A stretch of 10,832 nucleotides of DNA from Bacteroidota bacterium (GCA_023433205.1 JAEZDS010000245.1:1-10832), one strand, 5' to 3'; positions 1 to 7,475 are shown, counted from the stretch's first letter. Made by a program: numbers and translations. Notes: generated from the sequence alone by a model not told the origin.

Positions 1-1190
1 CACTTGACAGGTTGTTTCCTGACAGACCGGTTTTTCTGAAAAGAATTGACGGTCACGCTGCCCTGGTTAACCAGACCGCCCTTGATCTTGCGGGGATTAC
101 AAAAAAAACAAAAGTAAAGGGCGGAGAAGTACAGCTTAAAGAAGGAGAACTTACAGGTTTGCTGATTGATAATGCCATGGACCTTGTTGACAGAATAGTG
201 CCGCCGATCAGCGACAGTCTGGCCACTGCTTATTATTTAAAAGCCCAGCAAACCTGTTTTAGTTATGGCCTCACACAGGTGCAGGACTGCGGCATTACCG
301 AGCATACAGCTCAGCTCGTAGACAAAGAACTGGAAGAAGGGCGGCTGAAAATAAAAGTATTCGCTTTTCTTAGTGATGAGCCCGCGTACTATGAGAAGTG
401 GCTTAAAAAAGGCGTTTACAGGAACGGAAGCTTTACCGTGGGAGGTTTTAAGCTCTATGCCGATGGGGCGCTGGGCAGCAGGGGTGCCTGTCTGCTAAGT
501 CCTTACCACGACAAAAAAAACTGGTTTGGTTTTATGCTGCGCGATCACAATTACCTGGCTGATGTTGCGCAAAAACTGGTCAATTCAAATTTGCAGCTTT
601 GTACCCACGCCATAGGCGACAGTGCAAATCGTGCTATGCTGAATATTTATGGAAGGGTTTTACAGGGAAAATCTAATAAACGCTGGCGGATTGAACACGC
701 GCAGGTGGTGAATGAACGCGACTTTCATTTGTTTGGAGATCTGGGCGTAATTCCATCGGTTCAGCCAACACATGCCACCAGCGATATGTACTGGGCAGAA
801 GAAAGGCTGGGAAAAGAGCGAACAGAAAACGCATACGCTTATCGGAAATTATTGAGGAGCGCCGGCATACTGCCACTGGGCACCGATTTTCCGGTAGAGG
901 ACATTTCACCCTTTAAGACGTTTTACGCCGCGGTAAGCAGAAAAGACAAGGACAACTTTCCTGAAGGAGGATTTTATGCAGGCGAGGCGCTTTCAAGGGA
1001 GCAGGCCCTGCGTGGCATGACTATATGGGCTTCGTACGCAATTTTTGAAGACCATAAAAAAGGCAGTCTTGAAAAAAACAAGGCGGCAGATTTTATCATT
1101 ATCGACAGGGATATTATGACCTGTGAAGAAAAGGAGATTCTGCAGACCCGGGTGCTGGCAACCTTTATTGACGGGGAGAAGGTTTATTGA
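1..1190 (+). CDS. Amidohydrolase family 3 (YtcJ-like), 5'-truncated
   Basis: This is the C-terminal three quarters (about 396 residues) of a metal-dependent amidohydrolase of the YtcJ/NfdA type. The frame is open to the left edge, with DRL before the first possible start (TTG at 12), so the true start and the N-terminal HxH metal-binding motif lie outside the window. Family marks, numbered from that TTG, are RIDGHAALVN (11-20), KLYADGALGSRGA (147-159), THAIGD with His199, RIEHAQ with His229, and GTDFPVED with Asp292. These fit the later metal and proton-transfer ligands of the TIM-barrel amidohydrolase superfamily. The C-terminal stretch AADFIIIDRD is the usual closing beta-sandwich strand. 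Such enzymes hydrolyse amide or similar bonds, but the substrate cannot be told from sequence, and in this phylum they are often exported or lipidated; that part is not visible. The stop lies 2 bp from the convergent HAD gene. Family call is confident, substrate unknown. Confidence 0.9.
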   Translation, partial: LDRLFPDRPVFLKRIDGHAALVNQTALDLAGITKKTKVKGGEVQLKEGELTGLLIDNAMDLVDRIVPPISDSLATAYYLKAQQTCFSYGLTQVQDCGITEHTAQLVDKELEEGRLKIKVFAFLSDEPAYYEKWLKKGVYRNGSFTVGGFKLYADGALGSRGACLLSPYHDKKNWFGFMLRDHNYLADVAQKLVNSNLQLCTHAIGDSANRAMLNIYGRVLQGKSNKRWRIEHAQVVNERDFHLFGDLGVIPSVQPTHATSDMYWAEERLGKERTENAYAYRKLLRSAGILPLGTDFPVEDISPFKTFYAAVSRKDKDNFPEGGFYAGEALSREQALRGMTIWASYAIFEDHKKGSLEKNKAADFIIIDRDIMTCEEKEILQTRVLATFIDGEKVY

Positions 1191-1192
1191 GT

Positions 1193-1891
1193 TTATAAGA
1201 TCTCCAGCAACTCACCCAGCTTTCTTATTACCCGTCCCTCAAAACCATCTACCGGCATCTTTGTATAATAAATAGCCTGCCAGCCCGCGTTCATGGCCCC
1301 TTCAATATCACTTTCATAGGTATCGCCAACCATCACACACTCTTCGGCACTGGCCTGTGCCATTTGTTCAGCCAGACGGAAGATCTTTTCGTCGGGTTTG
1401 TTCAGGGCATGGTCTTCGCTCACAATAATATTTTCAAAATAACCACGCAGGTTGCCGTTTTCTATCTTGATTGATTGTACATCATTAAAACCATTGGTAA
1501 TAATATGCAGGCTGTATTTCGATCTTAATTTTGCAAGCACTTCGTGACAACCTTCCTTTAAACATTTTTCGCGGGGTGTGCGCTGCAGGAACTCGCGGGT
1601 AAGCTGCCGGTTAAGGTGCAGGTCTTCAAAATTAAAATGCCTGAAAGTGTTGGTAAAACGTTCGTCGCGCAGCTGCTGTTTGGTGATCTTATGACGCGAG
1701 TACAGCAGCCACATCTCACGGTTTACCATCCGGTATTTTGGCAGAAAGTCAGCAAAAGCAACCTTCAGACTCTTCTCCAGTCCGAATTCCTCAAAAAGTT
1801 CTGCCAGTACTTTGGCTGAATTGCTTTCGTAGTCCCACAAGGTATCATCTAAATCGAAAAAGATATGTTTTATGTTCTTCAGAACAGCCAT
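1193..1891 (-). CDS. HAD-superfamily hydrolase, YjjG-like nucleotidase
   Basis: A 232-residue cytoplasmic phosphatase of the haloacid dehalogenase superfamily. All four HAD motifs are present: motif I FFDLDDTLWD (nucleophile Asp13, acid/base Asp15), motif II ITNG (131-134, Thr132), motif III Lys165 in NKPD, and motif IV VGDTYESD (Asp190 and Asp195). The DDTLWD motif, the all-alpha cap between about residues 20 and 110, and the length fit the YjjG group, which dephosphorylates pyrimidine and non-canonical nucleoside monophosphates in E. coli. The exact substrate here is inferred only. The ATG start at 1891 lies inside the last codons of the upstream membrane-protein gene (13-bp overlap in another frame), so the two are probably one transcript with coupled translation. 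It ends 2 bp from the convergent amidohydrolase gene. Another HAD phosphatase subgroup, such as a 2-phosphoglycolate-type enzyme, is the main alternative. Confidence 0.88.
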   Translation of the reverse strand: MAVLKNIKHIFFDLDDTLWDYESNSAKVLAELFEEFGLEKSLKVAFADFLPKYRMVNREMWLLYSRHKITKQQLRDERFTNTFRHFNFEDLHLNRQLTREFLQRTPREKCLKEGCHEVLAKLRSKYSLHIITNGFNDVQSIKIENGNLRGYFENIIVSEDHALNKPDEKIFRLAEQMAQASAEECVMVGDTYESDIEGAMNAGWQAIYYTKMPVDGFEGRVIRKLGELLEIL

Positions 1892-2346
1892 GTTTTTACG
1901 CTATCAAAAAAAATCAGGATCAAAAAATAGAGAAGCAGCGACCAGAAGATCACCGACAAGCTCAGGTAGATTATCACCCTTCGTTTGTTCCGGTAAAATC
2001 TTTCCGCAATAAATGCGCCAACCGGTGTGCCAATAACAGGTGTGATAAGTGCGATGCCGCTGAGTCCGAATCGTTGCTTGATACGGATGATCCGCCGGTT
2101 GAATCTGGTGAAAATACGTTTGCGGTGGATCAGATTACGTTTAACCCTGAAATTATGGATACTTCTGATGATAGCGGCGCTCAGGTAGGTAAAAAATATA
2201 TTGCCTGTAATACCTCCGGCCCAGCTGGTAAGCATTACCTTGAAAAAATTAAATTTGAATACAGCCACAGCAGTGGGAATGCCTGCTTTACCAAAGGCGA
2301 AGGCGCAGGTAACAAACACGGTAAAGAACTTCCAAAACTCAGACAT
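1879..2346 (-). CDS. Small polytopic membrane protein, COG2426-like
   Basis: A 155-residue hydrophobic protein with about four membrane segments (roughly 5-30, 38-61, 93-115 and 124-148) and a very basic loop at 65-92 rich in Arg and Lys, which should face the cytoplasm. The stretch around residues 93-117, FGLSGIALITPVIGTPVGAF, has a Gly/Pro-broken hydrophobic pattern like that of the small multidrug-export family (Pfam Sm_multidrug_ex, COG2426), distantly reminiscent of DedA/VTT proteins. The N-terminal half, with a Gly-rich second helix (WAGGITGN), also fits. Export of drugs is only a family label; no function is shown. The ATG at 2346 has a perfect TAnnTTTG -7 element a few bases upstream. 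Its last codons overlap the start of the HAD phosphatase gene by 13 bp, so the two are likely cotranscribed. Gene reality is well supported by frame, promoter and overlap; family assignment is tentative. Confidence 0.75.
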   Translation of the reverse strand: MSEFWKFFTVFVTCAFAFGKAGIPTAVAVFKFNFFKVMLTSWAGGITGNIFFTYLSAAIIRSIHNFRVKRNLIHRKRIFTRFNRRIIRIKQRFGLSGIALITPVIGTPVGAFIAERFYRNKRRVIIYLSLSVIFWSLLLYFLILIFFDSVKTWLF

Positions 2347-2356
2347 CCTGCAACTG

Positions 2357-2364
2357 CAAATTTA
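2357..2364 (-). promoter_or_regulatory. Candidate -7 promoter element for the membrane protein/HAD pair
   Basis: On the minus strand this reads TAAATTTG, an exact match to the Bacteroidota -7 consensus TAnnTTTG. Transcription would begin near 2353, giving a leader of only about 7 nt before the ATG at 2346. No good -33 TTTG box sits at the expected 17-23 nt spacing, so the call rests on the -7 element and its position. Confidence 0.45.
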
Positions 2365-2442
2365 ACAAACAATGCGGCTTAAACTCCTCATAATAACAAA
2401 GTTTTGGGCAGTATCGGCGCCGGTTTAGGCAGTTCCATTAAT

Positions 2443-2463
2443 ATATTTTGCGTAAATTTACGC
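2443..2463 (+). promoter_or_regulatory. Palindromic operator candidate upstream of gdh
   Basis: Positions 2450-2463 read GCGTAAATTTACGC, a perfect 14-bp palindrome that ends 25 bp before the gdh ATG. Directly before it, 2443-2450 (TATTTTG with a preceding TA) resembles a degenerate Bacteroidota -7 element with imperfect spacing. If that element is used, the palindrome would cover the transcription start, a typical repressor position. It is seen directly as sequence; the regulator and any effect are inferred. The region lies within the 142-bp divergent spacer, so a protein bound here could also affect the opposite gene. Confidence 0.4.
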
Positions 2464-2488
2464 CCCAGTTAACAAACTCTAAACGAAC

Positions 2489-3766
2489 ATGTCAACACAA
2501 ACTTTGAATACCGCCCAGGCGCACGAGGAAAGTATGTTTGAAGCAGTATTGGCGCGGCTTGACGCGGCAGCCAAAATCATGAACCTGAGCGAAGAAGTTG
2601 CAGTGGTTTTACGCAATTGCAGCAAGCAGGTGAAAGTAAGTCTTCCTGTAATGATGGATTCTGGCCACATTAAGGTATTCGACGGCTACCGTACCGTTCA
2701 CAGCACTCACCTGGGTCCAAGTAAAGGCGGCATCCGTTACGCAATGGACGTGAATGCTGATGAGGTAAAAGCCCTGGCAGCCTGGATGAGTTTTAAATGT
2801 GCTGTTGCAAATCTGCCATATGGCGGCGCTAAAGGTGGCATTAAAGTAGACCCCCGCGCCCACAGTATTGGTGAGCTTGAGCGTATTACCCGTGCGTATG
2901 CCGCTGCCATGAAGGATGTGTTTGGCGTAAACAAGGATATTCCCGCCCCTGATATGGGGACCAGTGGCCGTGAGATGGCCTGGATACTTGACGAATTTAA
3001 TAAGAACAGTGGCGAAGACAGTCCCGGTGTTATTACCGGCAAGCCTGTTGCTCTTGGCGGCTCACTGGGCCGTGATGCAGCCACCGGCCGGGGTGTGATG
3101 ATAAACACACTCTGCGCTTTGAAAAAAATGAAGATCAATCCATCGAGCTGCACTGCCATAGTTCAGGGTTTTGGCAACGTTGGTTCACATGCAGCCCGCC
3201 TGCTTGTTGAAAAGGGCATTAAGATAGTTGGTATTGGTGATCACAGCGCCTCATACTACAATGAGAACGGAATTGATATAAATGCGGCAATAGAATATTC
3301 TGCGGGCAACAACCGCACACTAAAAGGTTTTACAGGTGGGGTTGAGATTAAGAACAGCGAGCTGCTGATCAGCAAATGCGATGTGCTGGTTCCAGCCGCC
3401 TTACAGAATGTTATCAACGAAGAAAATGCGCCCCGCATTCAGGCCAAACTGATCGTTGAAGGTGCCAATGGCCCCACAACCCCCGAGGCTGACCCCATCA
3501 TCAATGAAAAAAAGATCATCTGTGTGCCCGATATTCTCGCCAACGCGGGCGGTGTTACTGTGAGTTACTTTGAATGGGTACAGAATAAAGCTGGTTATTA
3601 CTGGACAGAAGACGAGGTAAATGCCAAACACGATCTTAAAATGGAACAGGCATTTGAAGCCGTATGGCATAACTCCGCCTTTTATAACACCAGCATGCGT
3701 ATCGGTGCTTACATCACTGCTTTACAAAAACTTGAGCAGGGAGTAAAACTCAAAGGCGCCTATTAA
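2489..3766 (+). CDS. gdhA: Glutamate dehydrogenase (Glu/Leu/Phe/Val dehydrogenase family)
   Basis: A complete 425-residue cytoplasmic enzyme that interconverts glutamate with 2-oxoglutarate and ammonium. The N-terminal dimerisation/substrate domain has HLGPSKGGIRY (Lys79), LPYGGAKGGI (catalytic Lys115) and PAPDMGTSGREM (catalytic Asp155). GGSLGRDAATGRG (190-202) leads into the Rossmann domain with the dinucleotide loop GFGNVG (228-233). ALQNVIN, VEGANGPTTPEAD and DILANAGGVTVSYFEW (348-363) are also classic for the family. Asp251 at the end of the second Rossmann strand favours NAD over NADP, by analogy. Length matches the roughly 420-residue hexameric catabolic/NAD-type enzymes rather than the 450-residue NADP form. 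The ATG at 2489 is preceded by A-rich sequence rather than a Shine-Dalgarno. A palindrome upstream hints at regulation, and a strong terminator follows, so it is probably monocistronic. A leucine or phenylalanine dehydrogenase is unlikely given length and motifs. Confidence 0.95.
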   Translation: MSTQTLNTAQAHEESMFEAVLARLDAAAKIMNLSEEVAVVLRNCSKQVKVSLPVMMDSGHIKVFDGYRTVHSTHLGPSKGGIRYAMDVNADEVKALAAWMSFKCAVANLPYGGAKGGIKVDPRAHSIGELERITRAYAAAMKDVFGVNKDIPAPDMGTSGREMAWILDEFNKNSGEDSPGVITGKPVALGGSLGRDAATGRGVMINTLCALKKMKINPSSCTAIVQGFGNVGSHAARLLVEKGIKIVGIGDHSASYYNENGIDINAAIEYSAGNNRTLKGFTGGVEIKNSELLISKCDVLVPAALQNVINEENAPRIQAKLIVEGANGPTTPEADPIINEKKIICVPDILANAGGVTVSYFEWVQNKAGYYWTEDEVNAKHDLKMEQAFEAVWHNSAFYNTSMRIGAYITALQKLEQGVKLKGAY

Positions 3767-3786
3767 TCATTATCACATTTAGCACT

Positions 3787-3836
3787 AAGCACTTAGGCTT
3801 TTTTATAAAAGTTTAAGTGCTTTTATTTTTTAAAAT
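3787..3836 (+). terminator. Intrinsic terminator after gdh
   Basis: Positions 3787-3802 and 3807-3822 form a 16-bp hairpin stem (AAGCACTTAGGCTTTT against AAAAGTTTAAGTGCTT) with two G-U pairs and a 4-nt loop, followed by a T-rich run through about 3831. It begins 20 bp after the gdh stop. The A-rich 5' arm and T-rich tail make it a good rho-independent terminator that separates gdh from plsY. Confidence 0.85.
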
Positions 3837-3842
3837 AATGGT

Positions 3843-3850
3843 TAGATTTG
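3843..3850 (+). promoter_or_regulatory. Candidate -7 promoter element for plsY
   Basis: TAGATTTG is an exact TAnnTTTG match located just after the gdh terminator and 19 bp before the plsY GTG. Transcription would start near 3854-3857, leaving a leader of about 13-16 nt. No clear -33 TTTG is present; the spacer there is occupied by the terminator tail. Confidence 0.5.
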
Positions 3851-3869
3851 CTAAACTTTTAACATTTAG

Positions 3870-4490
3870 GTGACGGCGGTACTTTTACTTATAGCATATC
3901 TGTTGGGCTCTGTGCCAACTTCAGTGTGGATTGGCAAAGCCTTTTACAACATTGATGTGCGCGAATTCGGAAGCGGTAACGCCGGAGCAACAAACACATT
4001 CAGGGTTCTCGGGCGCAATGCCGGTATTCCGGTACTGATCATAGATATTCTTAAAGGGGTGGCTGCTGTTGCCCTGGCCTGGACCAGCGGATTTGAAACA
4101 GCATCTGACGGTTTTATCAACCTGCAGATGGGCTTGGGAGTGGCGGCGCTGCTGGGCCATATTTTTCCGGTATTCGCCGGTTTCAGAGGAGGAAAGGGAG
4201 TTGCCACCATGCTGGGCATTGTCATCTGCATTGTGCCGATTGCCTGCGCCATCTGTCTGCTTGTTTTTCTGGCGGTACTTTTTACTAGCCGTATTGTGTC
4301 GTTATCCTCAATGATCGCCGGCCTCGCTTTTCCCTTTGTGCTGAACATTCTGCTTGGTAACGACAATCCTATATTGCTGGTTTTTTCTGTGGTAGTGGCC
4401 ATTCTGCTGCTGATCACTCACCGCAAGAACATTCTTCGCCTGCTGAAGCGTGAAGAAAGCCGTGTAAAACTCTTCGGCGTTAAAAAGTAA
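3870..4490 (+). CDS. plsY: Acyl-phosphate:glycerol-3-phosphate acyltransferase PlsY
   Basis: A 206-residue inner-membrane enzyme that transfers an acyl group from acyl-phosphate to glycerol-3-phosphate, the first step of phospholipid synthesis. All three PlsY signature motifs are present: GSGNAGATN (34-42), GFRGGKGVAT (104-113) and HRKN (184-187), along with the early GSVPTS loop. Membrane segments lie at about 2-22, 52-71, 85-103, 113-138, 143-162 and 167-183. The GTG start at 3870 directly follows an in-frame TAG stop (3867-3869), so no earlier start is possible and it gives the usual family N terminus. Only one non-ATG start is needed. It stands between the gdh terminator and the T9SS plug gene (67 bp downstream, same strand) and may be partly cotranscribed with the latter. 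Confidence 0.95.
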   Translation: MTAVLLLIAYLLGSVPTSVWIGKAFYNIDVREFGSGNAGATNTFRVLGRNAGIPVLIIDILKGVAAVALAWTSGFETASDGFINLQMGLGVAALLGHIFPVFAGFRGGKGVATMLGIVICIVPIACAICLLVFLAVLFTSRIVSLSSMIAGLAFPFVLNILLGNDNPILLVFSVVVAILLLITHRKNILRLLKREESRVKLFGVKK

Positions 4491-4545
4491 GCTCTTCTTT
4501 TACATTATTTATAGAGTTGACAGTGTTCCAAAACAGGGCATTCCC

Positions 4546-4553
4546 TATATTTG
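4546..4553 (+). promoter_or_regulatory. Candidate -7 promoter element for the T9SS plug gene
   Basis: TATATTTG matches TAnnTTTG exactly and ends only 4 bp before the ATG at 4558. A TTGACA-like box lies at 4517-4522, 23 bp upstream. If used in the usual geometry, transcription would start at or next to the start codon, giving a leaderless or nearly leaderless mRNA. Read-through from plsY would provide an alternative transcript. Confidence 0.45.
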
Positions 4554-4557
4554 AACG

Positions 4558-5853
4558 ATGCGCTTACTTTCTGTTTTCATGTTTTGGCTGAGTTTACCAT
4601 TTCTGGCACAGGAAGGTGCTGATGATTACGTAAACGACAATGTATTAAAATACGACGATTACGTTTACAAGCCAAATATCAGAACGGTACAGTTTCACCT
4701 TACCACCTGGGAATACGCAGCACCTGTTATCTCCCTGAATGGCAATGAGCAGGTTGAATTAAGTTTTGATGACCTCGACGGAGATCAGAAACAGTACACC
4801 TTTAGTTTTGTGCATTGCAATGCAGACTGGACCCCCAGCGACCTGATGATAAGTGAATACATGAACGGCTATTACGACATTAACATCATCAATTTCGCTT
4901 ACTCAATCAACACCTTTCACAAGTACACCCATTATTCGATCATATTCCCGCAGCAAAACAATGTACGTTTTACCAAAAGCGGGAATTATCTGCTGTACGT
5001 GTACCGTTTCGGCAATAAAGATGACCTGGTGCTCACCCGCAGGTTTATGGTGTATGACGAGAAACTCAATATAGGCGCCACATTCAGGCAAACCATAGGC
5101 GGCGACGATCAATTCAATAAACAGCAGCTGGATTTTACCATCAATCCCGGAGGTTATAATCTTACAAACCCCTACAAGGACATGAAGGTGGTAATTACCC
5201 AGAACAACCGATGGGACAACGCCGTAACGGATATTAAACCCACTTTTATGAATGGCCAGCAGCTGGTTTATTCACTTGATAAAGCCACTACCTTTAACGG
5301 CGGTAATGAGTTCAGGTATTTTGATACGCGCAGTATCCGTTATCTCACAGAACGTGTGAAAAACATTTACCGCGACGAACAGAACCGGTTTCACGTTCAA
5401 TTGCAGAAAGACGAGGTGCGAAAAAACAAACCCTATCTCTATTATCCTGATTTTAATGGCGGTTTTCTTGTGAGGAACAGGGAAGGCCACGGGTACGAAG
5501 ATATTGAAGCCGATTATGTAGATGTACATTTTTTTCTTGAATACCCTTCCGCCGAGGCCTCAGGCAACTTTTACATAATGGGCAAACTTACCGACTGGCG
5601 CATGAATAAAAGAAGCAAGATGACCTACAATTATGAGCGTTCAGGTTACGAGACCACACTTTTTTTAAAGCAGGGATTTTATAATTACATCTATGTGCTG
5701 AGCAATGATGATAAAAAAGGAGGGAACGAAACAGTGGTGGAAGGTAATCACTGGGATACTGAGAACGACTACAACATCTATGTTTACCACCGCCAGTTCG
5801 GCACTTATTACGATCAGCTTATTTCATACAAAAAACTGAACAGTCGCCGCTGA
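4558..5853 (+). CDS. Type IX secretion system plug protein (DUF5103 family)
   Basis: A 431-residue exported protein matching the DUF5103/T9SS plug family. It starts with a short signal peptide (MRLLSVFMFWLSLPFLA, likely cleaved near residue 17). Family marks follow: a beta-rich N-terminal domain with VELSFDDLDGD (66-75), then FVHCNADWTPSDL (84-96), EYMNGYYDI (100-108), the NTFHKYTHY block (118-126) and SGNYLLYVYR (141-150). A second beta-sandwich half ends with GNFYIMGKLTDWRMN and a YNYIYV strand, resembling a carbohydrate-binding-like fold. In Flavobacterium johnsoniae, the plug closes the periplasmic face of the SprA translocon pore when no substrate is loaded. Length agrees with the family (about 400-430). 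It lies 67 bp after plsY, and its stop is 3 bp from the convergent ruvC stop. No T9SS C-terminal sorting domain is seen, as expected for a machinery part. Confidence 0.88.
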   Translation: MRLLSVFMFWLSLPFLAQEGADDYVNDNVLKYDDYVYKPNIRTVQFHLTTWEYAAPVISLNGNEQVELSFDDLDGDQKQYTFSFVHCNADWTPSDLMISEYMNGYYDINIINFAYSINTFHKYTHYSIIFPQQNNVRFTKSGNYLLYVYRFGNKDDLVLTRRFMVYDEKLNIGATFRQTIGGDDQFNKQQLDFTINPGGYNLTNPYKDMKVVITQNNRWDNAVTDIKPTFMNGQQLVYSLDKATTFNGGNEFRYFDTRSIRYLTERVKNIYRDEQNRFHVQLQKDEVRKNKPYLYYPDFNGGFLVRNREGHGYEDIEADYVDVHFFLEYPSAEASGNFYIMGKLTDWRMNKRSKMTYNYERSGYETTLFLKQGFYNYIYVLSNDDKKGGNETVVEGNHWDTENDYNIYVYHRQFGTYYDQLISYKKLNSRR

Positions 5854-5856
5854 ACC

Positions 5857-6417
5857 TCAGGCAAGCCTGGCAGGATTATCTCCCAGAAAAGATTTCCAGC
5901 CCGAGTAATTTTTTGAAGCACCACCTTTTTTCCCCTTCTGCTGATAAAAATGGCACAAGGCCGCGCCCAGGGCGTCTGTAGCATCCAGATAATCCTGCTC
6001 CTTGCCAATACCCAGTAACTGCTGCAACATGGATGCCACCTGTTCCTTGCTTGCGTTACCATTTCCGGTAATGCTCATTTTGATCTTTTTGGGAGAATAT
6101 TCCGTTACAGGGATGTTTTTACTTAATGCGGCGGCAATGGCTACGCCTTGTGCCCTTCCCAGCTTAAGCATTGACTGTACATTCTTACCGAAAAACGGAG
6201 CTTCAATGGCCAGCTCATCGGGCTTGAACTCTTCTATCAATCCTACGGTACGATCAAAGATCTTTTTTAATCTGAGCGCGTGGTCGTCGTATTTTTCGAG
6301 TTTTAATACACCAATTCCCAGCGGCGTGAGGATGTTTCCGGTAATGTGCAGCAAACCATAGCCCATCACCAGGGTGCCGGGGTCAATTCCAAGTATTATT
6401 CTGTCAGTTGCAGGCAT
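5857..6417 (-). CDS. ruvC: Holliday junction endodeoxyribonuclease RuvC
   Basis: A 186-residue cytoplasmic nuclease that resolves Holliday junctions with RuvAB. All four catalytic acids are visible: Asp12 in GIDPG, Glu72 in AIEAPF, and Asp145 plus Asp148 in the terminal [12 protein letters not shown]. Further family marks are [13 protein letters not shown] (86-98) and [12 protein letters not shown] (116-127). The start is placed at the ATG at 6417, which gives [14 protein letters not shown] as in other RuvC proteins. The frame stays open up to 6531, but the extra 38 residues are unlike RuvC and run into the divergent gene's 5' end. The length of about 175-190 residues is normal. A basic Lys-rich C-terminal tail (KGKKGG) follows the core. 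ruvA and ruvB are not in the window. It converges on the plug gene (3 bp) and diverges from the membrane-protein gene at 6489 (71-bp spacer). Confidence 0.95.
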   Translation of the reverse strand: MPATDRIILGIDPGTLVMGYGLLHITGNILTPLGIGVLKLEKYDDHALRLKKIFDRTVGLIEEFKPDELAIEAPFFGKNVQSMLKLGRAQGVAIAAALSKNIPVTEYSPKKIKMSITGNGNASKEQVASMLQQLLGIGKEQDYLDATDALGAALCHFYQQKGKKGGASKNYSGWKSFLGDNPARLA

Positions 6418-6488
6418 TAAAATCAGAAAAGAGTACAGGTATACCGCAGATGAACATATCTTAGCAACCTGCCTGTAAAGGTACCATA

Positions 6489-7475
6489 ATGCACAACTGC
6501 CTGAAACGCAACAAAAAAATACTTTCCACACTTATTAAGATCCTTATCGGGTTTGGAAGTTTTGGCATCATCTGCATGCGGCTAGAAACTGACCTTACGG
6601 CAGAACGTTTGCAGCTGCTGAGTGAAGCCGCCCGCGCAGGCGGCAGTGTGGCCGCCATTTTTACCGGCCTGCTGCTGATACCGGTGAACTGGGGCATAGA
6701 GGCCTATAAATGGCAAATTATTACTGCACCTGTTCATAAAGTGAATTATCTCACGGCAAGTAAATCGGTTTACAGCGGTGTGTGCCTTGGCAATCTGGCG
6801 CCGGGCAGAGCTACTGAGTTTATGGCGAAGATCATCTATTTTCCCGCTGAAACAAGACCTGGCATTGCCGTGCTGCACTTTATAAGTGGTATGTTTCAGC
6901 TGGGCATAACCCTTTGGTGCGGCCTGGCCGCCTTCCTGCTCTTCTTTCACAACTTTGCGGAACAGACAGAATGGATAATATGGACCACTGGCATATCTGC
7001 GATTGTTTTGATAGCTGCTCTGGTTCTGTGCATCTGCAACATTAACAAGTTGCTTGATGCTGCAAGCAAAAAATTCAGCGCAGACCGGAACGCTCCCCTT
7101 GTAAACTACCATTTTTCAACGACCCTTCTAGTGCAGCTATTCAGTTTTTCTCTGATCCGCTATTTTATCTTTTACTGCCAGTTCGCACTGGCCCTTTCTA
7201 TTTTCTACAAGGGAAATTTTACGCTGCCTGTCTTTTCGGGAATTGCATTGTATTTTCTGATAACCACCGCGCTGCCCATGATCAGTATTTTTGAACCCGC
7301 TGTAAGAGCAGCTGTGGCCCTGATTGTATTCAGCAATACAGATATCAGCAGCGCTGCCGTAGCCCTTTCGTCAGTAATCATATGGCTTGCCAATATTATT
7401 ATACCCAGTATTGCCGGCTACTACTTTTTATTACAACAAAATTTTAACTTTAAATTGTTTCGTTACAGCAAGTGA
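6489..7475 (+). CDS. LPG-synthase-TM / YbhN-like integral membrane protein
   Basis: A 328-residue polytopic membrane protein with about eight hydrophobic segments (roughly 11-30, 52-70, 130-153, 162-183, 212-236, 246-265, 268-282 and 290-315). The segment [12 protein letters not shown] followed by [19 protein letters not shown] (93-111) matches the pattern of the UPF0104/LPG_synthase_TM family (Pfam PF03706; includes AglD, YbhN and the MprF membrane domain), where a Pro-Gly-Arg-x-x-Glu signature follows an early membrane helix. There is no MprF-type catalytic domain, so it is a stand-alone membrane module. Members are linked to movement or modification of lipids and lipid-linked sugars. Here the next gene is a glycosyltransferase overlapping by 4 bp (GTGA), which suggests a glycolipid role; this is inference. 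The start ATG at 6489 gives a short basic N terminus (KRNKK). No Shine-Dalgarno is seen. Confidence 0.8.
   Translation: MHNCLKRNKKILSTLIKILIGFGSFGIICMRLETDLTAERLQLLSEAARAGGSVAAIFTGLLLIPVNWGIEAYKWQIITAPVHKVNYLTASKSVYSGVCLGNLAPGRATEFMAKIIYFPAETRPGIAVLHFISGMFQLGITLWCGLAAFLLFFHNFAEQTEWIIWTTGISAIVLIAALVLCICNINKLLDAASKKFSADRNAPLVNYHFSTTLLVQLFSFSLIRYFIFYCQFALALSIFYKGNFTLPVFSGIALYFLITTALPMISIFEPAVRAAVALIVFSNTDISSAAVALSSVIIWLANIIIPSIAGYYFLLQQNFNFKLFRYSK

Noticed and set aside
12..14. TTG at 12 as the start of the amidohydrolase
   Set aside because: The frame is open to the left edge, and the family's N-terminal metal-binding region is missing, so the gene begins outside the window.
1738..2382. Plus-strand 214-codon open frame opposite the HAD and membrane-protein genes
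   Set aside because: Its translation is low-complexity and unlike any known family, while both minus-strand genes have clear motifs or membrane patterns, a promoter element and a coupled overlap.
3944..4417. Minus-strand 157-codon open frame inside plsY
   Set aside because: It is the antisense shadow of plsY, whose three catalytic motifs are intact.
5858..5869. CAGGC-AA-GCCTG hairpin at the plug/ruvC junction as a terminator
   Set aside because: The stem is only 5 bp with a 2-nt loop and no T-run follows on either strand; it also lies in the ruvC coding end.
6434..6477. TACAGG/CCTGTA inverted repeat and GGTATACC in the ruvC divergent spacer
   Set aside because: Six-base arms with a 32-nt spacer and an 8-bp palindrome are expected by chance at this length; no other support.
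6418..6531. 38-residue N-terminal extension of RuvC
   Set aside because: RuvC proteins start a few residues before GIDPG; the extension is hydrophobic and Cys-rich, overlaps the divergent gene and is best read as untranslated.
6582..7112. Minus-strand 176-codon open frame opposite the YbhN-like gene
   Set aside because: No recognisable motif; the plus-strand frame has clear membrane segments and the PGRATEF signature, and coupled downstream genes.
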